Shown here piece by piece: positions 7,091 to 14,619 of a stretch of DNA of 31,729 bases (the stretch's first letter is position 1; each line of letters opens with the position of its first letter). Under the pieces are notes generated by a model. It did not search any database, was not told the origin of the DNA, and saw nothing but the letters and a program-made list of their open reading frames with translations. The DNA is from AC2028 sp002373595 (GTDB taxonomy: Bacteria > Bacillota > Clostridia > Lachnospirales > Lachnospiraceae): the NCBI GenBank assembly GCA_946616365.1, contig CAMOIX010000024.1, forward strand, positions 1-31,729. Direction: 5' to 3'. The position numbers and the translations under genes are program-made.

Positions 7091-9124
7091 CTACGCGATC
7101 GGTGCGGAGAGGATGATGTCGTGAGCGTTCTTTCCAATCTGAACCTCGTAGCTGCCTGCTGCCTTCTTGAAATCATGAGACTTAACATCCCAATATTCAA
7201 AGGCTCTGTCCGTTACCTCGAAAGTTACTTCCTTGATCTCTCCGGGATTCAGCGATACTTTGTCGAATCCTCTGAGCTCTCTTACAGGTCTGTCTACTTC
7301 ACAGTTCTTAACGCCTACATAGAGCTGTACAACTTCCCTGCCTGCGACCTTACCGGTATTCGTAACCTTGACACTGACCTTTCTGCCGTCCACTTTCAGA
7401 TCAGAGTACTCGAAGGTGGTATAGGAAAGGCCGTAACCGAACGGGAAGAGAGTCTTAATATCCTTAGACTCATAATGTCTGTATCCGATATAGAGGCCTT
7501 CCTTGTACTCAACTTTATCTTTAGTTGCGAAGTTTCCATAGGAAGGATTGTCCTCAAGCTTAAGAGGGAAAGTCTCGGGAAGTCTGCCGCTGGGAACTAC
7601 ATCGCCGAATATAACCTTTGCAGCAGCCTCAGCGCCTGCCTCTCCTCCGAGGTAAAGCTCTACGAGTCCCTTGATCTCTGAGAGCCAAGGCATCTCGATG
7701 GGGCTTCCATTCTGAAGGAGTACTACACAGTTGGGCTGAGCCTTTGCGACTGCATCGATAAGAGCGAGCTGGCTGGGCGGCATCTGCATATGCTTACGAT
7801 CGTCGCCCTCGGTCTCCATATCCTCGGGAAGTCCTGCATAGATAACGGCTACATCAGCAGCCTGTGCAACCTTGATCGCTTCAGCGATAAGTCCCTCGTC
7901 GGGCTCGTATCTGGTCTCGTCTACTTTTACATTGAGTCCTACTCCGGTGAGGTGTCTGGGCTCGGGAGCTTTGCGATATCCCTGAGCGTAAGTTACCTCA
8001 GCAAATTTCGCGATCTCTGTGCGGGGATAGGTCTGTCCTGCCGCATTTACATGAGAGCTTCCACCACCCTGATATCTCGGGTCATCAGCGAAGTCTCCGA
8101 TGAGTGCAACCTTTATTCCCTTCTTGAGAGGAAGTATATCGTCCTCATTCTTGAGAAGTACTATCGAGCTCTCAGCCGCATTCAGAGCAGCTTTGTGGCC
8201 CCTTTCAAAATCAAGCTTTATACCTTCCCTGTGCGTAGCAAGGAGATCATAAACCATGCGAAGCACGTGAAATACTCTCTCATCAAGTTCCTTCTCGGAG
8301 AGGGTTCCGTCCTTAACTGCAGCTACTACTTCCTCGTCGGTCTTGATCGTATCGGGAGTACCGGGCATGAGAAGGTCCGTTCCTGCAGCCGTAGCGGGCA
8401 CACGATTGTGAACGGCCCACCAGTCACTTATAACGCAGCCGTCAAATCCCCACTTGCCTCTGAGATCATCGACAAGGAGATCTCTGCTCTCAGTTGCATA
8501 AGTTCCGTTTACCTTATTATATGAAGCCATAACGCCTGCGGGCTTTGAATTCTTAACTGCCATCTCAAATGCAGGCATATATATCTCATGCATCGTACGC
8601 TCATCGATCTCTGAAGATCCCGTCGTACGCTCAAACTCCTGATTGTTTGCCATGTAATGCTTGATGCACGCTCCGACACCCTCAGCCTGGAGCCCGTTGA
8701 TATATGCGGTTGCGAGCTCTCCGGCAAGGTAGGGATCCTCTGAGAAATACTCAAAGTTTCTGCCGCAAAGAGGGCTTCTCTTCATATTTACACCGGGGCC
8801 GAGTACCATATGTACATCTCTGGCCTGAGCCTCAAGTCCGATCGCTGTGCCGACTTTAGCGATCGCATCACGGTCGAAACCCGCTGCCATTGCACACTCC
8901 GCGGGGAAGCTTACTCCCGGAAGACTGTCATTGATATCCGGATCGTCAGCGTAATTCTCCTGCTTACGAAGTCCGTGCGGTCCGTCGCACATCCACATCT
9001 GCTCTATGCCAAGTCTCTCTACGACTTTGGTCTTCCACATGCTGTCGCCTGAATTAAGCGATGCCTTTTCTTCAACAGTCATCTGAGCGATAAGCTCTCT
9101 GATCTCCGCATCAGTTTTTCTCAT
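7091..9124 (-). CDS. GH3 beta-glucosidase-type glycoside hydrolase
   Basis: Retaining exo-acting family 3 hydrolase, most likely a beta-glucosidase or beta-xylosidase on short oligosaccharides. The predicted 677-residue protein has no signal peptide, so it is cytoplasmic. The N-terminal TIM barrel includes MCDGPHGLR, GPGVNMKRSPLCGRNFEYFSEDP, KHYMANNQE and the nucleophile Asp234 in VISDWWAVH. The second domain (about 320-560) includes the ETEGDDR loop that usually supplies the acid/base (Glu439). The C-terminus from about 586 is a fibronectin type III-like domain. I start at the ATG at 9124: GAGG lies eight bases upstream and the predicted transcription start near 9178 excludes the longer frame from a TTG at 9181. 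Substrate cannot be read from sequence alone. Confidence 0.93.
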   Translation of the reverse strand: MRKTDAEIRELIAQMTVEEKASLNSGDSMWKTKVVERLGIEQMWMCDGPHGLRKQENYADDPDINDSLPGVSFPAECAMAAGFDRDAIAKVGTAIGLEAQARDVHMVLGPGVNMKRSPLCGRNFEYFSEDPYLAGELATAYINGLQAEGVGACIKHYMANNQEFERTTGSSEIDERTMHEIYMPAFEMAVKNSKPAGVMASYNKVNGTYATESRDLLVDDLRGKWGFDGCVISDWWAVHNRVPATAAGTDLLMPGTPDTIKTDEEVVAAVKDGTLSEKELDERVFHVLRMVYDLLATHREGIKLDFERGHKAALNAAESSIVLLKNEDDILPLKKGIKVALIGDFADDPRYQGGGSSHVNAAGQTYPRTEIAKFAEVTYAQGYRKAPEPRHLTGVGLNVKVDETRYEPDEGLIAEAIKVAQAADVAVIYAGLPEDMETEGDDRKHMQMPPSQLALIDAVAKAQPNCVVLLQNGSPIEMPWLSEIKGLVELYLGGEAGAEAAAKVIFGDVVPSGRLPETFPLKLEDNPSYGNFATKDKVEYKEGLYIGYRHYESKDIKTLFPFGYGLSYTTFEYSDLKVDGRKVSVKVTNTGKVAGREVVQLYVGVKNCEVDRPVRELRGFDKVSLNPGEIKEVTFEVTDRAFEYWDVKSHDFKKAAGSYEVQIGKNAHDIILSAPIA

Positions 9125-9159
9125 ACAATAATCCTCATTTCCTTTATTCATACACCTAA

Positions 9160-9172
9160 AGTGTTTGACACT
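9160..9172. promoter_or_regulatory. Small palindrome in the GH3 leader (possible operator)
   Basis: AGTGT-TTG-ACACT, a perfect 5-bp inverted repeat. It sits in the first bases of the predicted GH3 transcript and includes the -35 TTGACA of the divergent tRNA-Pro promoter. No regulator can be named. Confidence 0.3.
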
Positions 9173-9194
9173 GCTACGCAAAAAGTGTATTATC
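9165..9194 (+). promoter_or_regulatory. Candidate tRNA-Pro promoter
   Basis: Consensus -35 TTGACA (9165-9170) and -10 TATTAT (9189-9194) with an 18-bp spacer. The -10 ends about 42 bp before the tRNA 5' end. It overlaps the GH3 promoter on the other strand. Confidence 0.6.
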
Positions 9195-9213
9195 TACGGG
9201 TGGCTTTGTCAAC
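9185..9213 (-). promoter_or_regulatory. Candidate GH3 promoter
   Basis: Minus strand: consensus TTGACA (9208-9213), 17 bp, TACACT (9185-9190). Predicted start near 9178 gives a leader of about 54 nt. Its -10 shares two base pairs with the -10 of the divergent tRNA-Pro promoter. Confidence 0.6.
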
Positions 9214-9236
9214 GACAATACCGCAAAAATCAGATA

Positions 9237-9300
<64 letters not shown>

Positions 9301-9310
<10 letters not shown>

Positions 9311-9377
9311 TTATTAAAGGCCCTTCGCGAAGAAGCCGTTGCTTCGAGCGATTAGGGCCTTTTATAATCGGCGTGAC
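9301..9377 (+). terminator. Extended hairpin/terminator after tRNA-Pro, including the tRNA 3' end
   Basis: The core terminator is AAGGCCCT (9317-9324) pairing with AGGGCCTT (9354-9361) and running into TTTTAT, with an inner CGAAG/CTTCG stem in the loop. The pairing extends outward: the last bases of the tRNA plus flank (from 9301) are matched, with one mismatch over 24 bp, by the reverse complement ending at 9377. The tRNA acceptor 3' strand can therefore pair with its own trailer. Confidence 0.75.
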
Positions 9378-9485
9378 TGTACGCACGATAATTCTGTTCC
9401 GAGCGATTACGGCTTCTTTTTTCGGCGTGACTGTACGCACGATAATTCTGCTTCGAGCGATTACGGCTTCTTTTTTCGGCGTGAC
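9369..9485. repeat. 54-bp tandem repeat, two copies plus partial third
   Basis: Copies at 9369-9422 and 9423-9476 differ at two positions only (TGTTCC versus TGCTTC). A third partial copy (CGGCGTGAC) is at 9477-9485. Each unit begins with CGGCGTGAC, the reverse complement of the tRNA-Pro 3' end, and ends with ACGGCTTC followed by six T. An earlier related segment (GCTTCGAGCGATTA) lies within the tRNA terminator. ACGGCTTC-T6 is the right half of a terminator whose left half, GAAGCCGT, is at 9332-9339. Confidence 0.9.
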
Positions 9486-9497
9486 TTAAATATTTCT

Positions 9498-10058
9498 TTA
9501 ATCTACAAACTCTATCTCAGGATGCATCTTCATAAAAATTTCATCCTCATCATACTCCGGAGCAAACTCCTTAGCCACATCATATATCTTCTTGATTTCT
9601 TCTATATCAATTTCAAGTTCTTCCGCCATCTGCTCGGGAGTCTTATTCTTCTGGAGTTTCTTGCAGACTTGAGAAATAAGAATTTCCTCTCGGCCTTCCT
9701 TTCGACCATCTTCCCGCTCGTCCATCATTATGATCCATTCCTTCATATACTGTGTCCTCCATACTTCGTTCTTTCGGCACTTGATAACGGCCTCATTTAT
9801 CCTCTCTGATAAATCTCCTACAGCAATTCCTGTTCTAATGTATCTGTAGAGATTCTTTAGATCCTCGGGAATATCATCCCCTTCATAAGTTGCATTATAA
9901 AAAACTTTGGTAGTTCCGTCATTTAGTATTATATCAGATTCTTCTTTACAGCGCGCGGTGAATGTATAACGGCTAAGTCCTCTGCCATATGGATCAAACA
10001 TAAAATCATCGCTAAATGTCAGTTCATCATAATCCTTCAATCTTCTCTGTCTTACCAT
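9498..10058 (-). pseudogene. Rpn/PD-(D/E)XK-family protein with internally deleted nuclease core
   Basis: Related to the Rpn (transposase_31, PDDEXK_2) family of recombination-promoting nucleases. The start LKDYDELTFSDDFMF is the usual family N-terminus, but it is joined directly to DPYGRGLSRYTF, a motif that normally comes well over a hundred residues later. The intervening nuclease core (family pattern VRLDV...YDIEMQ) is missing. The rest is intact: DGTTKVFYNAT, then a charged C-terminus with EQMAEELEIDIEEIKKIYDVAKEFAPEYD. The frame is open for 186 residues; full family members are about 300. ATG at 10058 has AGGAG upstream, preferred over a TTG at 10073. It is probably not a nuclease; whether the remnant has a role is unknown. 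The promoter looks strong. Confidence 0.75.
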
Positions 10059-10196
10059 AGTTACTCCTTTCAAGTACAGGTTTTAGCAGGATCAGAGAAT
10101 ACCTTCCGATTCTATCCTGCCCGCAAAAAATAAAAAATGGATTTTGTAAGCAGGAAATTGAAAAAACAATAATAGAATAATTCATTAGATAAATAA

Positions 10197-10235
10197 AAAA
10201 CTGCTTACGCAAGTGATTATAGCATAAGCAGTTTT
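10197..10235 (-). terminator. Terminator after ybaK, with a promoter in its loop
   Basis: Perfect 11-bp arms AAAACTGCTTA (10197-10207) and TAAGCAGTTTT (10225-10235) with a 17-nt loop. The minus strand continues TTATTT, fitting a terminator 24 bp after the ybaK stop. The loop holds a TATAAT box, described separately. Confidence 0.75.
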
Positions 10236-10243
10236 CTTTGCAA
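10216..10243 (-). promoter_or_regulatory. Promoter of the Rpn-like gene, extended -10 type
   Basis: Minus strand: TTGCAA (10238-10243), 16 bp, then TGCTATAAT with perfect -10 TATAAT (10216-10221) and the TGn extension. It falls inside the loop of the upstream terminator hairpin. The rest of the interval between ybaK and the Rpn-like gene is AT-rich and shows no gene. Confidence 0.6.
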
Positions 10244-10259
10244 ATCATTAGTCTACAAA

Positions 10260-10748
10260 CTATATTTCCGAATTAACAATTATATCTGAGGTCTTACATC
10301 CAACTACCGAAATCAGATCATTAGGTGAGAGTTCGATCTGAAATCCGACCTTCCCGGCACTTACAAATACCGTGTCATACCCTGTTGCAGTCTCATGTAT
10401 AAAGGTCTGAAACTGCTTTTTCATACCTATCGGAGAGCAGCCGCCGTGTACATATCCCGTAAGCGGAAGGAGATCCTTCTGCTTGATCATAGCGATGGAC
10501 TTCTCACCGGAAACCTTCGCGGCCTTCTTGAGATCAAGTTCTGCTTTCACAGGGACAACAAATACATAATATGTTCCCGATTTTCCCTGCGTTACAAGGG
10601 TCTTAAATACCTTGTCAGGATCTTCTCCGAGAAGTCCTGCGATCTCCTCACCTGTCATCGTGGCATCAGGTTCGTATGAATGGCTCTCATACGATATCTT
10701 TTTGCCATCGAGGACTCTCATTACATTTGTCTTTTCTTCTTTTTTCAT
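10260..10748 (-). CDS. ybaK: Cys-tRNA(Pro)/Cys-tRNA(Cys) deacylase, YbaK/EbsC family
   Basis: Trans-editing enzyme that hydrolyses mischarged aminoacyl-tRNA, classically Cys-tRNA(Pro). The 162-residue protein shows KTNVMRVLD near the start, the conserved lysine in VFKTL (K49), VVPVKAELDLKKAA and the signature TGYVHGGCSPIGMKK at 97-111. Start is the ATG at 10748. The ribosome site is weak, and the upstream yqeY-type gene ends only 18 bp away, so translational coupling is likely. It is the last gene before a strong terminator. Interestingly, a tRNA-Pro gene lies about 1 kb away, though that may be chance. Confidence 0.92.
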   Translation of the reverse strand: MKKEEKTNVMRVLDGKKISYESHSYEPDATMTGEEIAGLLGEDPDKVFKTLVTQGKSGTYYVFVVPVKAELDLKKAAKVSGEKSIAMIKQKDLLPLTGYVHGGCSPIGMKKQFQTFIHETATGYDTVFVSAGKVGFQIELSPNDLISVVGCKTSDIIVNSEI

Positions 10749-10766
10749 ATGTAGATCAAAACGCGA

Positions 10767-11204
10767 TCACTCGCAAAGCTTTGCAACAACTTCATTGATC
10801 ACTTTGCCGTCAGCTTTTCCTTTGAGTTCTGCCATTACAGCCTTCATGATCTGTCCCTTATTCTTGGTGGCGAGTACTTCTGCAAATTTGTCTTTGAGGA
10901 TAGCCTCAACCTCTTCTGCGCTAAGGAGAGTGGGGGCATACTCAGCTATTACATCATATCTGAACTGATACTCTGCCTTAAGCTCAGTCCTGTCAGCGGG
11001 GCAGGAATCAATCTGTTCCTTAACGGACTTTAATTCCTTCTGGATCACGCGATTTACGAGTTCTTCGCTGATATCGTCGCGGTGTCCCTCATCGATAGCG
11101 ACCTTCTTAACAGCCTGAACCACTGATGATATGGCATCCTTTCTTTCCTTATCATGTGCCTTCATGGCAGCGATCATGTCCTTCTGCAACTGTTCCATAT
11201 TCAT
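10767..11204 (-). CDS. GatB/YqeY domain protein
   Basis: 145-residue YqeY-family protein, homologous to the C-terminal tRNA-binding tail of GatB. Visible family features: N-terminal LQKDMIAAMKAHDKERKDAISSVVQAVKK, central IQKELKSVKEQIDS, and the C-terminal GQIMKAVMAELKGKADGKVINEVV. Free-standing YqeY proteins are thought to act in tRNA or amidotransferase contexts, but their role is not settled. GGAGG lies eight bases before the ATG at 11204. It immediately precedes ybaK, so the pair could both concern aminoacyl-tRNA quality. Confidence 0.93.
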   Translation of the reverse strand: MNMEQLQKDMIAAMKAHDKERKDAISSVVQAVKKVAIDEGHRDDISEELVNRVIQKELKSVKEQIDSCPADRTELKAEYQFRYDVIAEYAPTLLSAEEVEAILKDKFAEVLATKNKGQIMKAVMAELKGKADGKVINEVVAKLCE

Positions 11205-11265
11205 GGGTATATCCTCCTTGTATCTTATGAATCAAATAATTATCATTAGTAACTCTAACAACTGA

Positions 11266-11471
11266 TCAGTATGATATAAATACATGTACGCCTGCGTCCA
11301 TGGACTGAGATGCGAGTTCGATAGACTGGCCGGGGGTTAAAATGATCTTGGTAAGTGGATCGATATTCAGATTGATCGTTCCGTCACTGTTGGGTTCAAC
11401 AAAACCTCCATCGACAGCATGATCATTGCCAGACATATTAAAGCATATACTTTTACAATTCTCTTTTTCAT
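11266..11471 (-). pseudogene. Possible frameshifted small exported protein
   Basis: Two adjacent reading frames together look like one short secreted protein. Frame one starts with ATG at 11471 after AGGTGGAT. It encodes a signal peptide-like start, MKKRIVKVYALICLAMIML, and stops at 11367. Frame two is open down to a TGA at 11266. From an internal ATG at 11436 it reads 56 residues, including GGFVEPNSDGTINLNIDP and LASQSMDAGVHVFISY, with codon use like the neighbours. A one-base deletion or two-base insertion near 11410-11420 would separate them. Alternatively only one frame is real. No family recognised. It starts 24 bp after the HAD gene and is the only candidate gene in this 290-bp interval. 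Confidence 0.4.
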
Positions 11472-11495
11472 ATCCACCTGCTTTTGTGATCCCTT

Positions 11496-12170
11496 TTATC
11501 TGTCTAATGCAATGTCTGCTATCTCGCAGGCTTTTTCTATAATATATGTAGCTCCGGCCTTCTCAAATTCTTCACGATTCCCGTATCCGTAGAGCACCGC
11601 TATTGAATCGATACTGTTGCCGTTAGCTCCATCGATATCGTAATATCTGTCGCCTATCATGATATAGTCTTTTTTATCGACAGACGATCCTTCCGCATCA
11701 AACTTTTCATGTGCGGCATTTATCGCACGCTCCACAAGCTCTACCTTGGTATAACTCCTGTCGGAAAGATCGGGACCTATTACATCCTCGAAATATTTCA
11801 GGATATCAAAATGGTCCACTATATCCCTGGCGAAAACTGTCGGTTTCGAGGTAACCACATAGAGCTTGCATCCATTCTCCGAAAGAGTGCGAAGTGCATC
11901 CTCTATACCTTCATAAAGAGGCGCATTATAGATCTCTCCCGCATTGTAATACTCTCTGTAATATCCGGCGGCTTTGGTTGCATCATCATCCGACATCCCA
12001 TAGAAATCCTTGAATGCCATAATAAGAGGCGGCCCTATAAAGCGCTTCACGCTTTCAGGGTCATCCACCTCTATTCCCATCCGGTTAAGTGCATATGTGA
12101 TCGAATTGATGATCCCGAACTCAGACTGAGTGAGCGTTCCATCAAGATCAAAAAATACATATCTGTACAT
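11496..12170 (-). CDS. HAD-superfamily phosphatase (phosphoglycolate phosphatase-like)
   Basis: 224-residue haloacid-dehalogenase hydrolase of the Gph/PpaX type with a helical cap. Motif I is FDLDGTLTQS (D8 nucleophile, D10). Motif II is VVTSKP (about 106-110), motif III the lysine in SYTKVELV (K142), and motif IV GDRYYDIDGA (D174, D178). The cap contains the common KRFIGPPL segment. The substrate is not determined; small phosphate esters such as phosphoglycolate or nucleotides are typical. Start ATG at 12170, 8 bp after the preceding membrane gene, implying coupling. Confidence 0.9.
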   Translation of the reverse strand: MYRYVFFDLDGTLTQSEFGIINSITYALNRMGIEVDDPESVKRFIGPPLIMAFKDFYGMSDDDATKAAGYYREYYNAGEIYNAPLYEGIEDALRTLSENGCKLYVVTSKPTVFARDIVDHFDILKYFEDVIGPDLSDRSYTKVELVERAINAAHEKFDAEGSSVDKKDYIMIGDRYYDIDGANGNSIDSIAVLYGYGNREEFEKAGATYIIEKACEIADIALDR

Positions 12171-12178
12171 AGTTCACA

Positions 12179-12874
12179 TCATTTCTTGGCACTGGCGATC
12201 GCTCTCTTAAAGATGGCCCTTGAGAGCGATTTCTTGTACAACACAACAGACAATCCGTAAAACAGAGCCACATCGAGTATCAGTATCACAATACCTGCGA
12301 CTATCGAAGTGGTAAGCGACGAAAAGATCGGAAGCGAGAGATATCCGTGCTGTGCTTCGGGCATATCAGCCGGCACATTGAACGTTCCGCCAAACATGAG
12401 CACCATGATGATCACAGCAAGGAATGCATATCCAACCACAGGGAATCGGTATATGAGCAGATTGTAGCAGGAGATCATGATACTCATCACGCTGAACATA
12501 ACAGGTCCTGCTATAGCGAGGATACTGAGATCACCCATCGATGAATACAGGAATCTCAGCACGACTACGAGTACGAAGAATCCGCCTGATATGAGCGCAT
12601 GGAATATCGTGGGTATCTCAACGAGTATCTCATGCTTGTAAGGGGAGCTCTGTGCCATCGCCGACATACATACTCCGTTAAGGAACTGTGATATGTACAT
12701 GGAAACTATCGCCAGGAAGTACAGACCCATCATGTAATCTCCCTTAGATCCGAAATCCTCGACAATTCCTATGACCGTAAAGAGCACAAGCAGTATTATA
12801 TTGGTCTTCATCTGAAAACCGTACCTTAAAAGCGACGAACCGAGTTTCAGATTTTCCTTAATGCCTGATATCAT
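12179..12874 (-). CDS. ABC transporter permease-like membrane protein (second permease)
   Basis: Predicted 231-residue protein with about six transmembrane helices (near 24-40, 48-66, 94-112, 117-142, 147-165, 190-212). ATG at 12874 has AAGGAGA upstream and overlaps the end of the previous gene by 17 bp; a longer frame from 12919 lacks such a site. It contains AQSSPYKHE, closely matching MSSPYAKE in the upstream membrane protein, so the two look like diverged paralogues forming a heterodimeric channel for the adjacent ATPase. No named permease family is recognised; substrate unknown. Confidence 0.7.
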   Translation of the reverse strand: MISGIKENLKLGSSLLRYGFQMKTNIILLVLFTVIGIVEDFGSKGDYMMGLYFLAIVSMYISQFLNGVCMSAMAQSSPYKHEILVEIPTIFHALISGGFFVLVVVLRFLYSSMGDLSILAIAGPVMFSVMSIMISCYNLLIYRFPVVGYAFLAVIIMVLMFGGTFNVPADMPEAQHGYLSLPIFSSLTTSIVAGIVILILDVALFYGLSVVLYKKSLSRAIFKRAIASAKK

Positions 12875-13511
12875 AAAAGTCTCCTTCCACGCTCTTAACA
12901 AGCGAATGAATCGATACAAACACCATCATGATCATAAGTCCCAGGCTGATCACGAAGAAAATATACTTAACAAAAGTCGCATAAAGAACAGCTGTAAATG
13001 CACTCAGGAATGCAAACACAAATGCCGTAGCCAGAAGGACTACCATAAACATCAGCGGGGAGCTCGTATTCCTATAGAACCATGTTCCGAAGAGTACCGC
13101 AAAGCTTACCGTTACTCCGATCGCAAGTCCGAGGAAAGGTCTCGCATACTCTTCTCCCATTATCATCAGGATCACCTGCGGCAATGTAAAGATCAGTGTA
13201 TTGATCACGATCTTTCTTACCGCATCTGCCACGGCAAATCGCTTAACAAACTCTTTCGCGTAAGGTGAGCTCATCAGCAGTTCCCCAAAAGGAAGCTTCT
13301 TGGTACATATCGCTCCCATGGAATAAAACTCTCCGTAGAGTTCTGCTGCCATCACGATCATTCCGCCTGCCATCATCTTGATATATGTATCAAGTACCGC
13401 TTCCAAGCATGCAGAGAATCCGGTCTTAAATACAATAAGAGGCATCACGATGATAATGACTATCTTGTACAGGAATGGATATACTGCTAAATATGTCTTA
13501 AAACTCTTCAT
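12858..13511 (-). CDS. ABC transporter permease-like membrane protein (first permease)
   Basis: 217-residue protein with about six transmembrane helices (near 15-33, 43-60, 100-118, 125-145, 152-175, 181-203) and a hydrophilic loop KKLPFGELLMSSPYAKEF after helix two. The SSPYxxE motif recurs in the next gene. The start is one base after the stop of the ATPase gene, and its end overlaps the next permease, giving an ATPase-permease-permease unit. This arrangement fits ABC-2-type exporters, but the family is inferred from context. Confidence 0.7.
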   Translation of the reverse strand: MKSFKTYLAVYPFLYKIVIIIVMPLIVFKTGFSACLEAVLDTYIKMMAGGMIVMAAELYGEFYSMGAICTKKLPFGELLMSSPYAKEFVKRFAVADAVRKIVINTLIFTLPQVILMIMGEEYARPFLGLAIGVTVSFAVLFGTWFYRNTSSPLMFMVVLLATAFVFAFLSAFTAVLYATFVKYIFFVISLGLMIMMVFVSIHSLVKSVEGDFYDIRH

Positions 13512-13512
13512 A

Positions 13513-14298
13513 TCACATCCCCAGACGAAGCCTTGTATGCTCCTTCATTACAGCCACGGAAATATCAGTAAGCGTGGGCTTCCCGTCCTCCTTAAGATGT
13601 GCGTATTTCTCTTTCAGTTCATTTACAAATCCCTGCTCGACTATGGTTCCGTTCTCCATGATCATCGCATAATCGGTGACAGCTTCCATATCAGCTACAT
13701 TATGAGTAGAGAAAAATGCACTCCTCTCTCCCGCGCCCTCATTCATATAATTTCTGATAAGTTCGCAGAGTTTGTCACGCATAAGGGGATCAAGCGGCGA
13801 TGCAGGCTCATCAAGAAGAAGCATCTCGGTATCTCTGGCAAGAACTCCGCAGAGCATGAGTTTCATTCTGTTTCCGTCGGAGAGCTCCGTGACTTTCTTG
13901 GGGAGGTTCATATTGCCTTCCATATCAAGAGCAAGCTCCCTGGCGAACAGATCAAATCTGTTTGCATCAAAAGAATTGAAAAGAAGAGAGGTGATCTCCT
14001 TTACCTGCTTGGTGTTCCAGTGAGGGAGATAGTAATTGTCCGGTCCGACATATCCTATCTTCTCCTTTACAGCCTTATCACTCTCTATGCCTTTGTACTT
14101 CTCGAAGTAGGTAAAGTCTCCCTTGGCATCAAGTCGGATGCCTGCGAGAATATTGAGAAGAGTGGTCTTTCCGGCGCCGTTCTCTCCGATAAGAGCCGTT
14201 GCATATCCCTTCGGAATATGAAGCTCCGGGATCGAGAGTTCAAACTTGCCGTAACTCTTGTGTATTCCGATACCGGTAATGACATCACTGTAGTTCAT
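13513..14298 (-). CDS. ABC transporter ATP-binding protein
   Basis: 261-residue ATPase subunit. Walker A GENGAGKT at 38-45, signature region ELSDGNRMKLML at about 138-148, Walker B MLLLDEPASPLD at 159-170, and switch histidine H199 in FFSTHN. The signature loop reads LSDGN rather than the usual LSGGQ, a variation seen in some exporter ATPases. About 40 residues after the H-loop extend the C-terminus. ATG at 14298 follows GGAGGATAAGAA. It is directly followed by two membrane genes and preceded by a 96-residue unknown. Export of a peptide, lipid or antibiotic is possible, but no substrate evidence exists. Confidence 0.93.
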   Translation of the reverse strand: MNYSDVITGIGIHKSYGKFELSIPELHIPKGYATALIGENGAGKTTLLNILAGIRLDAKGDFTYFEKYKGIESDKAVKEKIGYVGPDNYYLPHWNTKQVKEITSLLFNSFDANRFDLFARELALDMEGNMNLPKKVTELSDGNRMKLMLCGVLARDTEMLLLDEPASPLDPLMRDKLCELIRNYMNEGAGERSAFFSTHNVADMEAVTDYAMIMENGTIVEQGFVNELKEKYAHLKEDGKPTLTDISVAVMKEHTRLRLGM

Positions 14299-14313
14299 TT
14301 CTTATCCTCCGTA

Positions 14314-14604
14314 TTATTCTGCTTTATTCTCGTGACCCTTTTGCATCATAAGGATCGCCTCTATAGCAGTCTTATATATAAGTGCGGTATGTCTGGACTG
14401 TTCATTGTCCTCCTTTTCCGCACGCATCTTCATATTCTGGAAATAAGCCAGTGCCTCGTTTATTATCGTTCCGGTTATCACATATCCGTCACAATACAAT
14501 GTCCCTGTCATCCTGTCATATCTCGAGGGCTCATATTTAGATGCGGGCCCTGCAAGTCCTACCGATGCGGCGAGTGATGATATCAATTCTTCTCTGTTAG
14601 CCAT
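14314..14604 (-). CDS. Small protein of unknown function upstream of ABC transporter
   Basis: 96-residue soluble protein, not recognised. A small-residue-rich N-terminus (SSLAASVGLAGPASKYEPSRYDR) is followed by TGTLYCDGYVITGTIINEALAYF and an amphipathic C-terminal helix with many Lys, Glu and His. There is no signal peptide or membrane segment and a single cysteine. ATG at 14604 has GGAGG upstream. It sits 15 bp from both neighbours (pseudo-exonuclease gene before, ATPase after), so it belongs to that transcript. The ribosome site and tight spacing support a real gene. Confidence 0.7.
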   Translation of the reverse strand: MANREELISSLAASVGLAGPASKYEPSRYDRMTGTLYCDGYVITGTIINEALAYFQNMKMRAEKEDNEQSRHTALIYKTAIEAILMMQKGHENKAE

Positions 14605-14619
14605 TACTAAAACCTCCGT

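Noticed and set aside
9125..9181. Longer N-terminus for the GH3 protein from a TTG at 9181.
   Set aside because: The predicted transcription start near 9178 lies inside that extension and the extra residues have no family match; the ATG at 9124 fits better.
9369..9485. Possible CRISPR array from the regular 54-bp repeats.
   Set aside because: The units are tandem copies with no unique spacers between them and no cas genes are present.
10027..10248. 73-residue minus-strand frame upstream of the Rpn-like gene.
   Set aside because: It covers the promoter and terminator hairpin, has no good ribosome site and overlaps the better supported start at 10058.
13378..14577. 399-residue plus-strand open frame.
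   Set aside because: It is antisense to the ABC ATPase and its neighbours, which have Walker motifs and ribosome sites; no sign of a real protein.
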